A DNA stretch of 64,000 nucleotides from Zasmidium citrigriseum (Eukaryota; Ascomycota; Dothideomycetes; Mycosphaerellales; Mycosphaerellaceae), in assembly GCA_002786025.1 (NCBI GenBank), contig NHNW01000025.1:248001-312000 (forward strand). The letters run 5' to 3'. A program made the position numbers and the translations under genes. The notes under the pieces were generated by a model. That model had not been told where the DNA came from. It was given only the letters and a program-made list of their open reading frames with translations, and ran no database searches. This document shows positions 10,799-22,022 of this stretch, in pieces. Each line of letters starts with the position of its first letter. Position 1 is the first letter of the stretch.

Positions 10799-11232
10799 CG
10801 TGTACTCATATCTCCTTGATATCCCAGAATCTCGCAGAGGCGTATAAGGGTCTGGTATCCAGCAATGAGTGATGAAAATGGTTCAGAAGGAAGTCAGAAC
10901 AGAGTTTGAAGAGTTAAAGTTTCTTCTTGATAGTGGGCCATGGGCGAAATCGGAGGCACGACAACAATTTCTTTGTGCAACCCGAAGCCTGAAGCCGTTC
11001 GTGATCATGAGATTGGTCTCGCCGTTGGCAGACATATCGTGAACTCCGAAGGACGGCAGTACTTGTCGGCTCATGTGGAGGTCGTACGAATCGGTCGGAT
11101 CTGCGTGTGCAGGGGAAGAAGTCTTCTCCGGAGACATCATCGCCTGTGCAGCATTGTGCAACGGCGAGGCTGATGTTGATTGTCGACATTGCTGTCCATT
11201 CTCTGATCTATTGCAGAACCTCGAGCGTTGCC
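10799..11232. other. Convergent intergenic region
   Basis: Lies between two gene 3' ends, so 3' untranslated regions and terminators are expected. Nothing else is recognisable. Confidence 0.5.
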
Positions 11233-13263
11233 CTACGAATGTCCATTAACCCCCTCCCTCCTCGCCATCTCCACCGCCTCCCTCGCCTTCGCCTGCGCCC
11301 TCTCCTCCGCAGCCGCAATACTCCTCCTCCTAATCGCAACCAAATCCCCAAAAACCCTCCCCACAAGATCCTTCTTATTAATCTTCCCCATCGCATTCCT
11401 CGGCAACTCCTCCACGACCTTCATATCCTGCGGAATCTTATACGCCACCATCTTATCCTTCAACGCACGTCTCATATCCAGTGCACTCCATGGTTTCCCG
11501 CCTCGGCCAGCGGTCTTGCCTTGCTCGGTCAAGACGATTATGGCCGCGGCTTTTTGGCCCCAGGCTTCGGAGGGGAGGCCCACGACGGCGCATTCCTTGA
11601 CTTGCGGGAGGGAGAGGAGCTCGCGTTCGATTTCTAGTGCGGAGACTTTTTCGCCGCCGGTTTTGATGATGTCGGCGCTCTTGCGGCCGTGGATGAAGTA
11701 TGCGGGTCCTCTGGCCCATTCTCCGCTTCTGCCTTCGCCTGCTCCAGGGACGGGCTTGCGCACTGCGATGTCGCCTGTTTTGAACCAGCCGTCGTGGGTG
11801 AATTCTTTCTGCGTGGCTTCGGGGTTTCGCCAGTAGTTTTTGAAGATTGTTGGGCCGCGTAGTTGGATTTCGCCGGAGCGCTCTTTGCCTTCTGGTGTTG
11901 TTTCCTCGCCGGGATGGATGATTTCGTGGGTGTCGGGATCGACTAGTCGTGCTTCGACTGAGGGTAGTGGCCAGCCGACGGACCCATCGATTCGGTCTAT
12001 GTCATCCAAACCACAAGACAGAGCCATGCCGACTTCTGTCATGCCGAAACGCTCCAGAAGAACGTTGCCTCTCGACAGATCGGTCCATGCTTTCTTGGTT
12101 GGTGTTGGCAGAGCTGCAGAGCCAGAAATGTTGAGTCGCAAATGTTTCCTTTGTATCGTCTCGCCGGCCGCCTGCTTAATGTCGTCTGAAAGGTCCGGCC
12201 ACGACTGCAGCATCCTCGCCCAAATCGTTGGCACAACTGTGAAGAATGTAATCGGAGCTTTCTCATTCTCGTCTTTCATGAAAGGTGCTGCCAGTCTCTT
12301 CCAAACAGCATCCACATTGAACGGGAACATGAACTCAATCGTACTGCCCGCCAAGACAGGCGCCAGAAGCGCATTGACAGTGCCGTGGATGTGATGCAAG
12401 GGCAACACATGCAGCAGTCTGTCGTTTGGGGTATAGTCCCACGCCTGAATCAGACTCTTGCATTGTGCTATGAGCACGGCTTGTGGTAGAAGAACTCCCT
12501 TTGGCCTTGCTGTTGTGCCAGATGTGTAAAGCATCATTCCGCCTTCTGCAGCATAGAAGTCTCCCTTCAATTCGGTCGGTTCCGTTGAGCCATTGCTTTG
12601 TCCCTTGATTTTCTCCAGCGCAATGCTAAGTGGCTGCTGTTCCAGTCCTTCCTTCAGCACCTCTTGGGCCACCTTTGCGAATTTGGAAGTATGTAGCAGA
12701 GCCAAAGCCTGGCTGTGGTTAAGAATATATCTCAACTCTGAAGCCGGGAAGGAAGGGGCGAGTGGTACGGCGATAGCGTTGGAGGCCAGGCAGGTCAGTA
12801 GGGTGACTACATGGAAGTACGTTAGTCTGGATGCACCTTCGAGTCAATGGTCTGGGCAACGTTGGAATTGCGCACCTACATAGTCGTAGCCATTCTCCGC
12901 TAAGAAAGCTATCCGTTCACCAACAATCTCGTTCTCATCTTTGCCAGTGCCCTGTAACAGCTTCTGTTTAGATGCCGCAACATCTTGCAGCAAGCCCCCA
13001 TACTTGAACGAGCGTCCCGAAAGCGAATGTACCACAGCCGTACTCTCAGGATCATGCTTCTGAATAGCCTCGAAAATCGCCGAACGTTGCAAAGCAGCCA
13101 TAGTGATCCGGCTCGTAGAAAAGAAAGTCGACTGCAGTAGCTGTACAGGTCGTGACGTTGTCCTGAAAAGGGCAGATCGAGGGGCCGTTGAAAGTCTATT
13201 GTTGATACAAGCAAGCAGCGGAGAGCGAAGGCATTTCGAAGGAACGGGTCCCCGTATCGGCAT
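11233..13263 (-). CDS. Malonyl-CoA synthetase-like acyl-CoA synthetase (ACSF3 type), mitochondrial
   Basis: Exons 12876-13263 and 11233-12806 splice in frame (intron 12807-12875) to 653 residues. The first 54 residues are rich in Arg, Ser and Thr and poor in acids (PLLACINNRLSTAPRSALFR), a typical mitochondrial presequence; a second ATG at 13101 (MAALQRS) could make a shorter form. Adenylate-forming enzyme motifs occur in order: phosphate loop YTSGTTARPKGVLL, LNISGSAALPTPTKKAW, ERFGMTEVGMALS, GWFKTGDIAVR, GRKSADIIKTGGEKVSALEI, and the catalytic lysine region LPRNAMGKINKKDL. The arrangement GRxSxDIIKTGG is shared with ACSF3/malonyl-CoA synthetases, which activate malonate with ATP and CoA for mitochondrial fatty-acid synthesis. 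Medium-chain acyl substrates remain possible; the specificity is inferred. Confidence 0.88.
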
Positions 13264-14019
13264 CCTGGACGGGAGAATCAGGCGTGCGAAGGCATTGGGG
13301 AGGAGCTAATGTGAGTAAAAGATTGCCCAGCTTGCCCGAATGGCCGATGTCGTTGGTGATGGGGGCAGCAGGGATTGTTTGGGTGGCAGAGCCGCATCTC
13401 AATTTCAGGGCTCGCTCTCGGGAACTGGCGGGGTTGCCGATGCGGTGGGAGATGCGCTCGTGGGAGGACCATGCGTCATGTGCGTGATGTAAGTGAATGA
13501 TGGGACATGGTAGTGAGATCTATGCACTGCATTGAAGAAGGCTGTGCTATGAGAAAAGGTATGGCATATCGTTTGGCAGCCAATAGCCAAGAGCCGGGAT
13601 GGTTGCCGGTAGCAAGAGAATAGCCGGGAAGACGGTGATGAATAGTTCGAGAACATCCAATCAAGCAGAATCGTACAGTTCAATTGAGCAGATTTGAAAG
13701 GAGTAGACCAGGTCCAAACGATCACATGCTGGGTGACAAAGTTGCGAGGTGTTAGGGAGACGTCATCCGCGCTCTTGGAAGGTGAGCCGCCGGTCCCTGC
13801 TGCGAGGCTACGCAATTCTCCAAACACCAGACCTTCACGCTCTCCCACTACACACGCAACACCGCCCGCTCCGCCACCTCCGCCCTCGCAATCTCACCCG
13901 ACACTGCCGTCCATCTGCCTGACGCTGGTGTATATCAATCCGCCCGTCAAGGCCGCCACCACTCCTGAGAAGCACATCCCCCGCGACCGCTCTTAGCACG
14001 TACTTTACAGGCAGCAGCC
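13264..14019. promoter_or_regulatory. Divergent promoter region, acyl-CoA synthetase / DnaJ
   Basis: About 755 bases between two divergent starts. No gene is supported. The short open frames overlapping it (13405-13848 minus, 13694-13996 plus) are mutually antisense and proline/serine-rich by composition. I see no clear heat-shock element. Confidence 0.45.
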
Positions 14020-15655
14020 ATGGTGGTCGACACCGCCTACTACGACGCCTTGGGCGTCAAGCCCGATGCCACCGAGATAGAGATCAAGAAAGCATATAGA
14101 AAGCTCGCCATCAAGCTGCACCCAGGTGCGACTCTCCCAACGATGGAGCGAGAACATTCAACAGCTGACAGCTCGCAGACAAGAACCCAGATGACCCAAC
14201 CGCATCCGAGAAGTTCCAGGCGGTAGGAGAAGCATACCAAGTCCTGAGCGAACCTGAACTGCGAAAGCAGTATGACACCCTGGGTAAAGAGGGCGCAAAG
14301 CCCGACTCTGGCTTCGAGGACCCCGCCGAATTTTTTACCATGATCTTTGGCGGTGAGGCTTTCCACGACTGGATAGGCGAGATATCCATGATGAAGGACC
14401 TCACCAAGAGCATGGAGATCTCTATGCGCGATCTGGATGAGGAGGGTCAGCCTGCCACTGCAGATGTTGCCGCGAGCACCGAAGCTGCTGCCGAGAAGGA
14501 GACTGCCAGCGGCACCACCCCAGCTACAGGTGCAGCACCACCACCTATGCCTCCGCGACCCCATGCCGAAGCCGCACCAGAACAACCAGCTACTGCTGGC
14601 GCAACTCAAGAGATTCCCATTCGGGACTTCAAGCCTGCAGGCGTCTCGCCTTCTCCGTCTGGCACATCGACTCCCCGCCCCCAGGGCATCCCCACTCGGT
14701 TGGCCATAACAGACAAGACCGAGGAAGAAGCTGCCGCTACCGCTGCGGGCATGACCAAGGAAGAGAAAGAGCTGCGCGAGAAGGAGAAGCGGAAGGGTGG
14801 TCTCACCAAAGAACAGCGTGAGGAGCTCGCTGCTTTTGAGATGGAGCGCAAGAAGATTCGTGACGAGCGTGTCGACATGCTTAGCAAGAAATTGATCGAC
14901 AGAATGAGCGTCTGGACAGAAACTGATAAGGGCAAGGATGTCACAGAAGCTTTCAAGGAGAAGATGCGCTTGGAAGTGGAGAACCTCAAGATGGAGTCGT
15001 TTGGCATCGAAATCCTGCACGCCATTGGCCAGACATACGTGAGCAAGGCGACCACATTCCTCAAGTCGCAGAAGCCACTGATAGGAGGCGTGAGCGGATT
15101 CTTCAGCCGACTAAAGGACAAGACTACCATGGTGAAGGACACCTGGGGCACTGTTTCTTCGGCCATCTCCGCTCAGATGGAGATTGAAGAGATGGCCCGC
15201 GCCGAAGAGAAGGGCGGCGAGGACTGGACTGACGAGAAGAAGGCCGAGTTCGAGAAGCGAGTCACGGGCAAGATTCTTGCCGCGGCGTGGAGAGGTAGCA
15301 GGTTTGAGATCTCTGGCGTACTTCGCGATGTCTGCGATAAGGTCCTGTACGACAAGAAGGTCAAACCGGAGAAGCGCGTCGAGCGTGCGCAGGCGCTATT
15401 GATCATTGGCGAGATGTTTGCAAAGGTAAGCTCATCCTAGAGAGATGAATGCAGTGCAGTACTAACGGTCTTGTCTAGGCTGAACGCGACCCCGATGATG
15501 AGGGTGACTACATGGCATTCGAACAGCTCATGGCCGAGGCCACTGCGAAGCGAGAGAAGAAGGAAGAAAAGGAGAAGAAGAAGTCTCACCGCCACACCTT
15601 TACTGGCGGTCATCGGCATGAGTCGCCTGCAGGCAAGGCGGGAACGACTAGTTAG
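14020..15655 (+). CDS. DnaJ (Hsp40) chaperone with X domain, Caj1/Djp1 type
   Basis: Exons 14020-14125, 14179-15425 and 15479-15655 give 509 residues. The J domain is at the N-terminus ([25 protein letters not shown]). Its HPD tripeptide, needed to stimulate Hsp70 ATPase, is split by the first intron (HP in exon 1, D completed in exon 2) and then runs [16 protein letters not shown] Pro/Ala/Thr-rich linker (about residues 140-220) follows. The rest is a charged helical region with [20 protein letters not shown] and [17 protein letters not shown], matching the DnaJ-X domain of yeast Caj1 and Djp1, which assist protein import, including into peroxisomes. The last exon ends in Lys/Glu- and His-rich sequence. 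It lacks a zinc-finger domain, so it is a class C J-protein. Confidence 0.92.
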
Positions 15656-17037
15656 AGACGGCGTTCACCACCGCTGTCTCTCGACGACGAAACGCCAGCG
15701 ACTCCAGCAACTCCCTGCAACGTCTGCACTGGCAGGGAGACTCCGAATCCATCACCTTTACGACGACGATCAACACAACAAACACCACACAATTCCCGCC
15801 AACCATCATCACCACCAGTAGCGCCGCCCAGCTCGCCTGCCTTTGCAGGTCCTGCTGTATCACCGCGAACTTCAGAACTGCATCCCCGTGTCATCTCTAG
15901 CTTGGCGAAGGGTCCACCGTGGGATTCTCTCAGTCCTGGAGAAAATGTCACCTTCCTCGCTCCAAATGGACAATAGGTTGTCATACCGGAGAAGGTTTGG
16001 AAGCCCATATGGGAGAAGCATCATCCTGCAAGAGGCGATCGGCCAACCGACGATGGCCCACCCATTATACGGCGTACGCTCTTCAGAGGTTCGGAGGAGA
16101 CGTTCTGAACATTCTTGACAAGTGTCATCTTTCCCATTCGTCAGCAAAACCCCGATCGAAAAAATGTGCATTGATCATGTCCACCGACAGGAGGGGAGTG
16201 CATATCGATGGCGTTTCTTGGCGTTCGGATTGGTTCTTGAGGATGTCTGGAGCGGTACGATGTTTGACGAGAATGTCGTGTCTGCTGTCGATGGAAGATG
16301 GAAGCATGTAGATGTTGAAATTCTTTCCGGACTCATTTGCACGCTTTGCCCATAGATAGATGATACCCAATATCAGGATTCTCACTCGTCTAAACTATCC
16401 ATTATGTTCGTTCCACGAATGTTCTGTGCTCACGCCTGTGCAACGTTGACCCTCCCCGCCTAGCAGTCGAAATGAAAAGGTACCTGGAATCGAACATGAC
16501 CCTATCACACCGAATCACAAGAAGGTTATTCAACAGGTCTAGAACGCGGCCTTCTTAACACATATGGTGTCCAGCTAGTTCAAGATGTTTCTGCACCTTC
16601 ATAAAAGCCATCGAAAATCCCAAACGTTCAATCAACCTTGAATCGAAATCTTTCCCTCCTATCGTAAACAACATATCGCCAGGTATATTCAGCTACTGCC
16701 TACAACTCTCCTGTGTTAGATAGGCGTACCTTTCGTCCATTGAAAGCTTCGAAAGACGTACTACCATCGTGTGACATAGCAAAAAATTTGATGGCCAGAA
16801 AGTCGGATTTTCATGGATTGGACTCTCTATATCGCTCCAACCAACTAAACACTACTCTAGTAGTGTCCAGAACTGCCAAAATTCCACTGGAGGTCAAAGG
16901 AGAGAGCTCGTCGTCGAGTGATCTGCAAAAACAAAATTCACCACCCGAAAAAGGGGTTGTCGATAGACTCGACTCTCTATATCACTCGAGGCGACAAAGT
17001 AAATAGCCAGCAACGTTTAAAAAGCAAAAAGGAATTA
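15656..17037. other. Intergenic, no gene supported; short repeats before a tRNA
   Basis: About 1.4 kb with no convincing coding frame. It holds a 17-base near-perfect direct repeat, GACTCTCTATATCGCTC at 16821-16837 and the same with one change at 16971-16987. It also holds an 8-bp-arm palindrome at 16849-16866 (ACACTACT, CT, AGTAGTGT). The open frame at 16713-17006 covers these repeats and is probably not a gene. Confidence 0.45.
17019..17030 (-). terminator. Pol III terminator of the tRNA gene
   Basis: On the minus strand two runs of five T follow the tRNA 3' end within 20 bases, as expected for RNA polymerase III termination. Confidence 0.75.
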
Positions 17038-17118
17038 CGACAGTGACAGGATTCGAACCTGTGCCCCCGAAGGGAATTGATTTCTAGTCAATCGCAGTAA
17101 CCACTTTGCTACACTGTC
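17038..17118 (-). tRNA. tRNA-Ser (anticodon AGA)
   Basis: An 81-base cloverleaf on the minus strand. The acceptor stem GACAGTG pairs with CACTGTC, followed by discriminator G. The anticodon arm ATTGA-CTAGAAA-TCAAT puts AGA in the anticodon, reading UCU/UCC serine codons. The long variable arm (TCCCTTCGGGGG) fits the serine class. The T arm is ACAGG-TTCGAAT-CCTGT. There is no intron. The D-loop box A and T-loop box B promoters are internal. Confidence 0.95.
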
Positions 17119-18085
17119 CTCGTTAATCACGTGAGTGTTGTGAGGTGTTGATGAGTGCTGAGGGTGGATATGTTGAATATGTAGCTTGGTGAGTGTGTGG
17201 GCCGAAGATGGGGCGGTGACGGCGTTAGTATGGCGTCTTTTTTTGATGTGGAGAGGGAACTTCGTTGCATTGGTACTTGGCATCGTCCGTTTGAATCGTT
17301 TCTCGATTGTCATTGTTCTGAGAAATGAAGGTCGTGGAAAGAGAGGTGACGTTCGACGAAGGCCAGGCTGTTGGCAGACCACGACTCATGGAAACACAGT
17401 GCGGCTCAAACCCCAAAGCAATCCTTCCTGTCGGTACTTGTTGGTTGCTTGCATATGCAGCTCTCCTGGATCCGGTGCCGTTCGTTGGGATATCGACCAG
17501 GATCTCCTGCTATGCAGCAGCGTAAATTCTGGAAGCAGAAAGTCCAGGGAGTTCCGGAATATTCTGCCCCTTCCTCGTTTCACATCCTGCCATGTGCGGG
17601 TAGTCCATGGTAGGGTTCATGAGTGCACGAGCTGTCGCGTTTCAATATCGTCTATTTCCAGTATGCTTCATCTTGAGATTGAAGACTGAGTAACAAGGGG
17701 AAAAGATTAGAAGAGATGAAACGATGTGGTCATACCTGTGAAGAGACATTTTCCGGACAAGTATGATCCTAGAAGGTAAGTCATTTTGAAACGTTGATAT
17801 GGTGTTTTGGCTTGGCTCATATGAAACATGCGAGGCATTTGCCCTTCTTTGCGTTCCTGGAATTGCCGGGTGGTTTGCGAGTTTGCGAGACCAGAATTTG
17901 CAGTATCCTCAGAGATGATCAAACGATCGTCGATTGAACTCGCGCGCAAATGCATCCCAGGGTTCGGTCTTGAAGAGATTCCGGTGCAGACGGCTCGTTT
18001 GATCCTCGTCCTGGTTTCTGGAACGATAATGGAAGCTTTAGGTCTTGCTGCACGCCCGCCATTCTTCGTGATGACTTGTCCATTC
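17119..18085. other. Intergenic, contains one copy of a diverged repeat
   Basis: No supported gene. Part of it (about 17787-17942) resembles 21894-22022, described separately. The plus-strand open frame 17186-17689 shows no family resemblance. Confidence 0.45.
17787..17942 (+). repeat. Diverged intergenic repeat, copy A
   Basis: Shares an identical 19-mer (17799-17817, ATGGTGTTTTGGCTTGGCT) with 21906-21924. A second block at 17900-17942 (GCAGTATCCT...GATTGAACTCG) matches 21982-22022 with a few changes. Order and orientation are the same in both copies. It could be an old duplication of gene-end sequence or a small mobile-element remnant. Confidence 0.65.
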
Positions 18086-20162
18086 TCAAACATGCGGCAA
18101 CAAGAGATAAGACCCTTCTATATGGATACAATGCGTCCCGTAATTCCTCGTCTCGGGTGCAATGTCGTCTCCAATTGGAAACGGCAATACCGGGTCGCCC
18201 ATAATCGTCAATCGCATGACATCTCCAGGCTGGGGATCAACGTCAGCAAAGAATCTCTGCGCTTCGTTCATCGAACAACTCACATGCCACAACATACTCA
18301 TGGGCTTCAAAGCAATCTCAACACTTCTCACCTCGCCCTCCTCAAGTGGAACCTCCTTTTCATGCAGATACTCCAGATGTCCAGTCACGCTCCTCTCCTC
18401 ATCTCGAAGTGTCGCATGACTGACCCTCAACCTTCCATCTGGACCCCAATCGAACGCCAGGCCCATTTGCTTTAGCCCAAAGTTCCAGTCGTGGGCCGTA
18501 CGCATGAGGGAGCTCGCGAATGTATTTGGTGGTCGTATGACCTGTGTGCCTTTCCTGTAGCCCTTCGCATCTAGCTTCTCAATTTGAACGAACAGGTCCA
18601 TGTCGTTGGAACCATCGCAGGAGACGTTCAAGAAGACCGAGCTCCAGCCAGTAATTTCGCTTTCTTGAGTGAAGGTATGAGTGAAGACAAGTCGGCCACC
18701 TTTCGCGGCGTAGCGGAGCGGTTTTATGGAGGCTGATGATGGCTGTGGAGTTAACTGTAGAGTGCCGTCGTTCCAGAGGTGATACTTTGTATGCCTCTGC
18801 CTTTGCAACGGCCATGTTGACTCAGGGCGATCAATGATATCGCCGTCCGGATTACCGTAGTCTAGTACACTGAGACGGACCTTGGGTGTGCTCTCCCAAT
18901 CGTTCGAAACATTCTTCAAGTACCAGTCCATGAACCTCCGGAGGTCGTGAGTGTAGCGGTAGTAGTCTGGCCACTCTTGAGTATTGTGCGTACGTAGCCA
19001 TTTTGGCGTCGTGTCAGGGACGGCGTTGAAGGCGCGAAAGGTTCCCGTTGGATGGATCGGACTGGTGTAGGAGGCGACGAAGTACGAAGGGACTTTGATA
19101 TCTTCACAGTGTGTAATCTTGTCTTGCCAGTACTCGTTGATCAGGGGATTGGCTCGAGCTGATTCGGGACAGTCTTCGAGTCTACCATTACCCACAAACT
19201 TGTCTACCGCAGTCGTCAGCAGCCATCGTTGAGGGGCGTGGTGTAGTGATGTTGTCATCGGTCACTCATCACGTACAGGTAATCATCCGAGCGAAGCCAG
19301 GCTGTGGGATGCCTCCAATCATGGCACTATCGCGGTACAGATCTGACAGTCCTTCCCTGTGAGATTCATTGTTAGCATGAACTCGAGGACCTGTGATCGA
19401 ACGTCAGGAGAGCGTCTCACCAAGGCGCAATAGCCTCCAATCCTCTGGGCTGCAACGACGCAATCTTGTACTGCATCAGTGCCAGCCAACTGTTACCCGT
19501 CAGGCCAACTTTGCCGTTACACCAAAGCTGACCAGCAAGCCACTCGATCAGTTCGGCACCGTCGAGAGCCTCCTGATGGCCCTGGATGTAGATGTCGCCT
19601 TCAGAGTGATAGCACCCACGAGGATCAGGATTCACGATCGCATAGCCATATTGGCACCATTCCGCAGGGTCGGGACCTTCAAACCTCTCAAGACCGGAGA
19701 GAGATGATTTTGGTATGCCAGCACGTAGCGGGTAGTCGTCGAGCTCCTCAGTGCTCGTGTTCTTGCCGTATGGACTCCTTCAGAGTTGTTAGACAGCTCA
19801 TCTCTTCTCACGATGTCGTGATCGTACCATGCCACCAGAGCAGGGACTCTGTTTTCACTGCTCCTCATCTTCCATAGGTCGTCGAATTCGGCGGGTAGTA
19901 TTACATCTGTGTATATGACGATGCCATCACTCAGGGGAATGGCAACGTCTTCATGGACTATGAGATCCACTGGCAGAGGTCGGTGTCCAGGTTTGACCTG
20001 CGATCCCTTCTTGTACAACGTCTTCTCATTACCGTTCAGTTTTGGATACTCGTTGGCCTTGGTAACTTGTGGCCGTTGTGGTGTTCGAAAGACCGCTTTC
20101 TCTCTGGCCGCTTCAGCCAGAGCTTTGCGAGACTCTCGAATACGCTTTGTCGTGTCGTCCAT
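18086..20162 (-). CDS. CocE/NonD (X-Pro dipeptidyl-peptidase-like, S15) hydrolase
   Basis: Exons on minus: 19828-20162, 19421-19777, 19277-19356 and 18086-19203, giving 629 residues. The junctions reconstruct conserved text: VAWSPYGKN across intron 1, EAIAPWEGLSDLYRD across intron 2 and MITYKFVGNGRLEDC across intron 3. The alpha/beta-hydrolase nucleophile elbow is GLTGNSWLA (serine), after IVNPDPRGCYHSEGD. The C-terminal half is the jelly-roll domain of the CocE/S15 family (GRLVFTHTFTQESEITGWSS). The family includes Xaa-Pro dipeptidyl-peptidases and bacterial cocaine and cephalosporin esterases; the substrate here is unknown. There is no signal peptide on this start. A further open stretch up to about 20355 (FDAALYWQLWRAGLEDSRK) looks protein-like but has no ATG, and I could not join it in frame; the N-terminus may be longer. 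Confidence 0.85.
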
Positions 20163-20648
20163 AGTAGGTAGATCCTTTGCCAGCTCCAAGGGGCCATGCC
20201 ATCCTTGCCATATATAAAATACCTGCGTTCTTTGAAGACACCGACGTCTCGAGACTTTCGTCCAGAGAAGTCGTATGTCGGGGACTCATGCTTCCTGCTG
20301 TCCTCGAGCCCCGCGCGCCACAATTGCCAGTAGAGCGCGGCATCAAATTGCGGCACTGTTCCAAGTCAATAAGTACTTGCGCTGGTCTTGCAAATGATGC
20401 TTTGATTCGTGGACGAAGATGTCAAGAGCTTGTTGTTCTTGGCCTCGATGACGAGCACTCAAGAGCGACCCCAACGTTCGGCAACTCGGCAGTCAGCCTT
20501 GCCGTGCCCTCAGTCGCCCAGACTACGCCGTCTCTGCCAATGATATCCCAGCAAGGTCGACGAGACTACATGGATAGGTTATGTATCAGAGGAGCAATAT
20601 AGCTCTGTGAAGCGTTGACAATCTGCGATCTTCTTCAAACCTTCCACG
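20163..20648. promoter_or_regulatory. Divergent region between hydrolase and broken reductase
   Basis: About 490 bases. The part nearest the hydrolase (20163-20355) may encode extra N-terminal sequence of that gene. The rest should contain the upstream regions of both genes. No motif stands out. Confidence 0.4.
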
Positions 20649-21801
20649 ATGGACGACTCTGTTGCACCGTCCTCCAACACGGCCTTGGCAATATCATCCA
20701 ACCACACCCTCTCAGTCGAAAGGAACTTACTTCCCTCCATCCCAGCAGAAGACGAGAGACTGGTCAGAGTCCTCTACTCCGGCATCAATCCAGCCGACAT
20801 CAAACATAAAGTCCTTGATATTGTCGACACTCGCCTTGGTTACGACTTTTGTGGCATCGTGCATCGTACAGCCCAACACAGCAGCACTTTCGCGATCGAT
20901 GACCTGGTAGCAGGGACAACACCAACAGGCTGCGGACGACCGAAACGCTATGGCGCGCATCAAGATTACCTGGCCTGCCCCACATCGATGGCCTTCAAAG
21001 TCCCTTCGAACCTCCCGCCCTCTCATGCCGCTTGTCTGAGCGTTACGACCTTGACGGCAGCAGATATCCTCTTCAATCTCTGTGGTTTCGAAATCAACCT
21101 TCTCGACTCGCCCTCTAAATCTCCCGCACCAGCAGGTCAGACCTCAGCAATCCTAAATCTGGGGCGCATCGACCAGCGTAGGAAACGCATGCGTCCAGTT
21201 CGCTCGCGCGCTCGGAATGCCTAACGTCATCACAACAGCTTCAAAGTCTCGCCACTCCCTCCTTCAGTCCCTCGGCGCCACCCATTGCTTCGACTACAAG
21301 AACTCTTCCACGCCCTCCCAGATCAAACGAATGGCCAACACCGAGAGCTTCCAAATCACACACGCCATCGACGCAGTGGGAACCACGGGCATATTCTCCA
21401 ACTCGGCCACTCTGGTACGGGCATGTTGCTCCGACGAGAGCACCACCTTGATCTCCACGGTCGTTCGCCCCTTCGACAAGGCCTTCAAGATGCCCTTGGC
21501 GACGAAGAACTCGAAGGTCGAGCTTCGTCTTCCCATCCCACCTTTCCTCAAAGCCGTTGACATGTTTGGAACCTACATGCCGACCTTCAGCCAGACCGTC
21601 GATGCTGACCCAGAAGCCCACGCACGATCATGGCAGGGCCTTCTTTGGGCAGTCAAGAACTATGGTGGGAGCTTTCGATTGCCGCATGTCCAGGAAATCG
21701 ACAGTCAGGAATCCGCGGAACGCGTGTTGCTGGAAGTCGACCGCATTGCTCGCGGGGCGGGCTCGTTTGGGAAGTACGTGGTCAAGCATCCTCTTTCGTG
21801 A
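20649..21801 (+). pseudogene. MDR-family quinone/enoyl reductase, single-base frameshift
   Basis: From ATG 20649 the frame reads a typical medium-chain dehydrogenase/reductase start (DERLVRVLYSGINPADIKH, then GYDFCGIVH) to TSAIL at about 21155. There the nucleotide-binding signature continues only in the +1 frame: IWGASTSVGNACVQFARALG, then FDYKNSST and on to a stop at 21801. The extra base is one A in the run at 21155-21157. The span is 1153 bases, one more than a multiple of three. No GT-AG intron can repair it, because an in-frame TAA lies directly before the second segment. With the frame joined, the length (about 383 residues) fits trans-enoyl reductases and quinone oxidoreductases. The catalytic zinc ligands of alcohol dehydrogenases are not evident. 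Either a recent pseudogene or a sequencing error. Confidence 0.85.
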
Positions 21802-21893
21802 GCATCCTAGTTTGGTCAGGCGGGCTTGCCAAACAGCCATCAGATGGAGATGCGAAGTGCCCGATGTTTACGACGAAGACTCTGCAATGATGA

Positions 21894-22022
21894 TGAAACG
21901 ACGAAATGGTGTTTTGGCTTGGCTGATCACGACGCATGGGAGATGCTGTCTTTAGCTTTCCTTGACAGGTGACCGCAATCCGCGGTATCCTGAGACGATC
22001 ATACGATCGACGATTGTTCTCG
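21894..22022 (+). repeat. Diverged intergenic repeat, copy B
   Basis: Second copy of the sequence at 17787-17942, same orientation. It shares the 19-mer at 21906-21924 and the block at 21982-22022 (GCGGTATCCTGAGACGATC...). The two blocks are about 76 bases apart here against about 101 in copy A. Confidence 0.65.

Noticed and set aside
21100..21170. An intron explaining the reductase frame change
   Set aside because: GT-AG options are either 12 bases long or do not remove the in-frame TAA directly before the second segment, so a true frameshift is the better reading.
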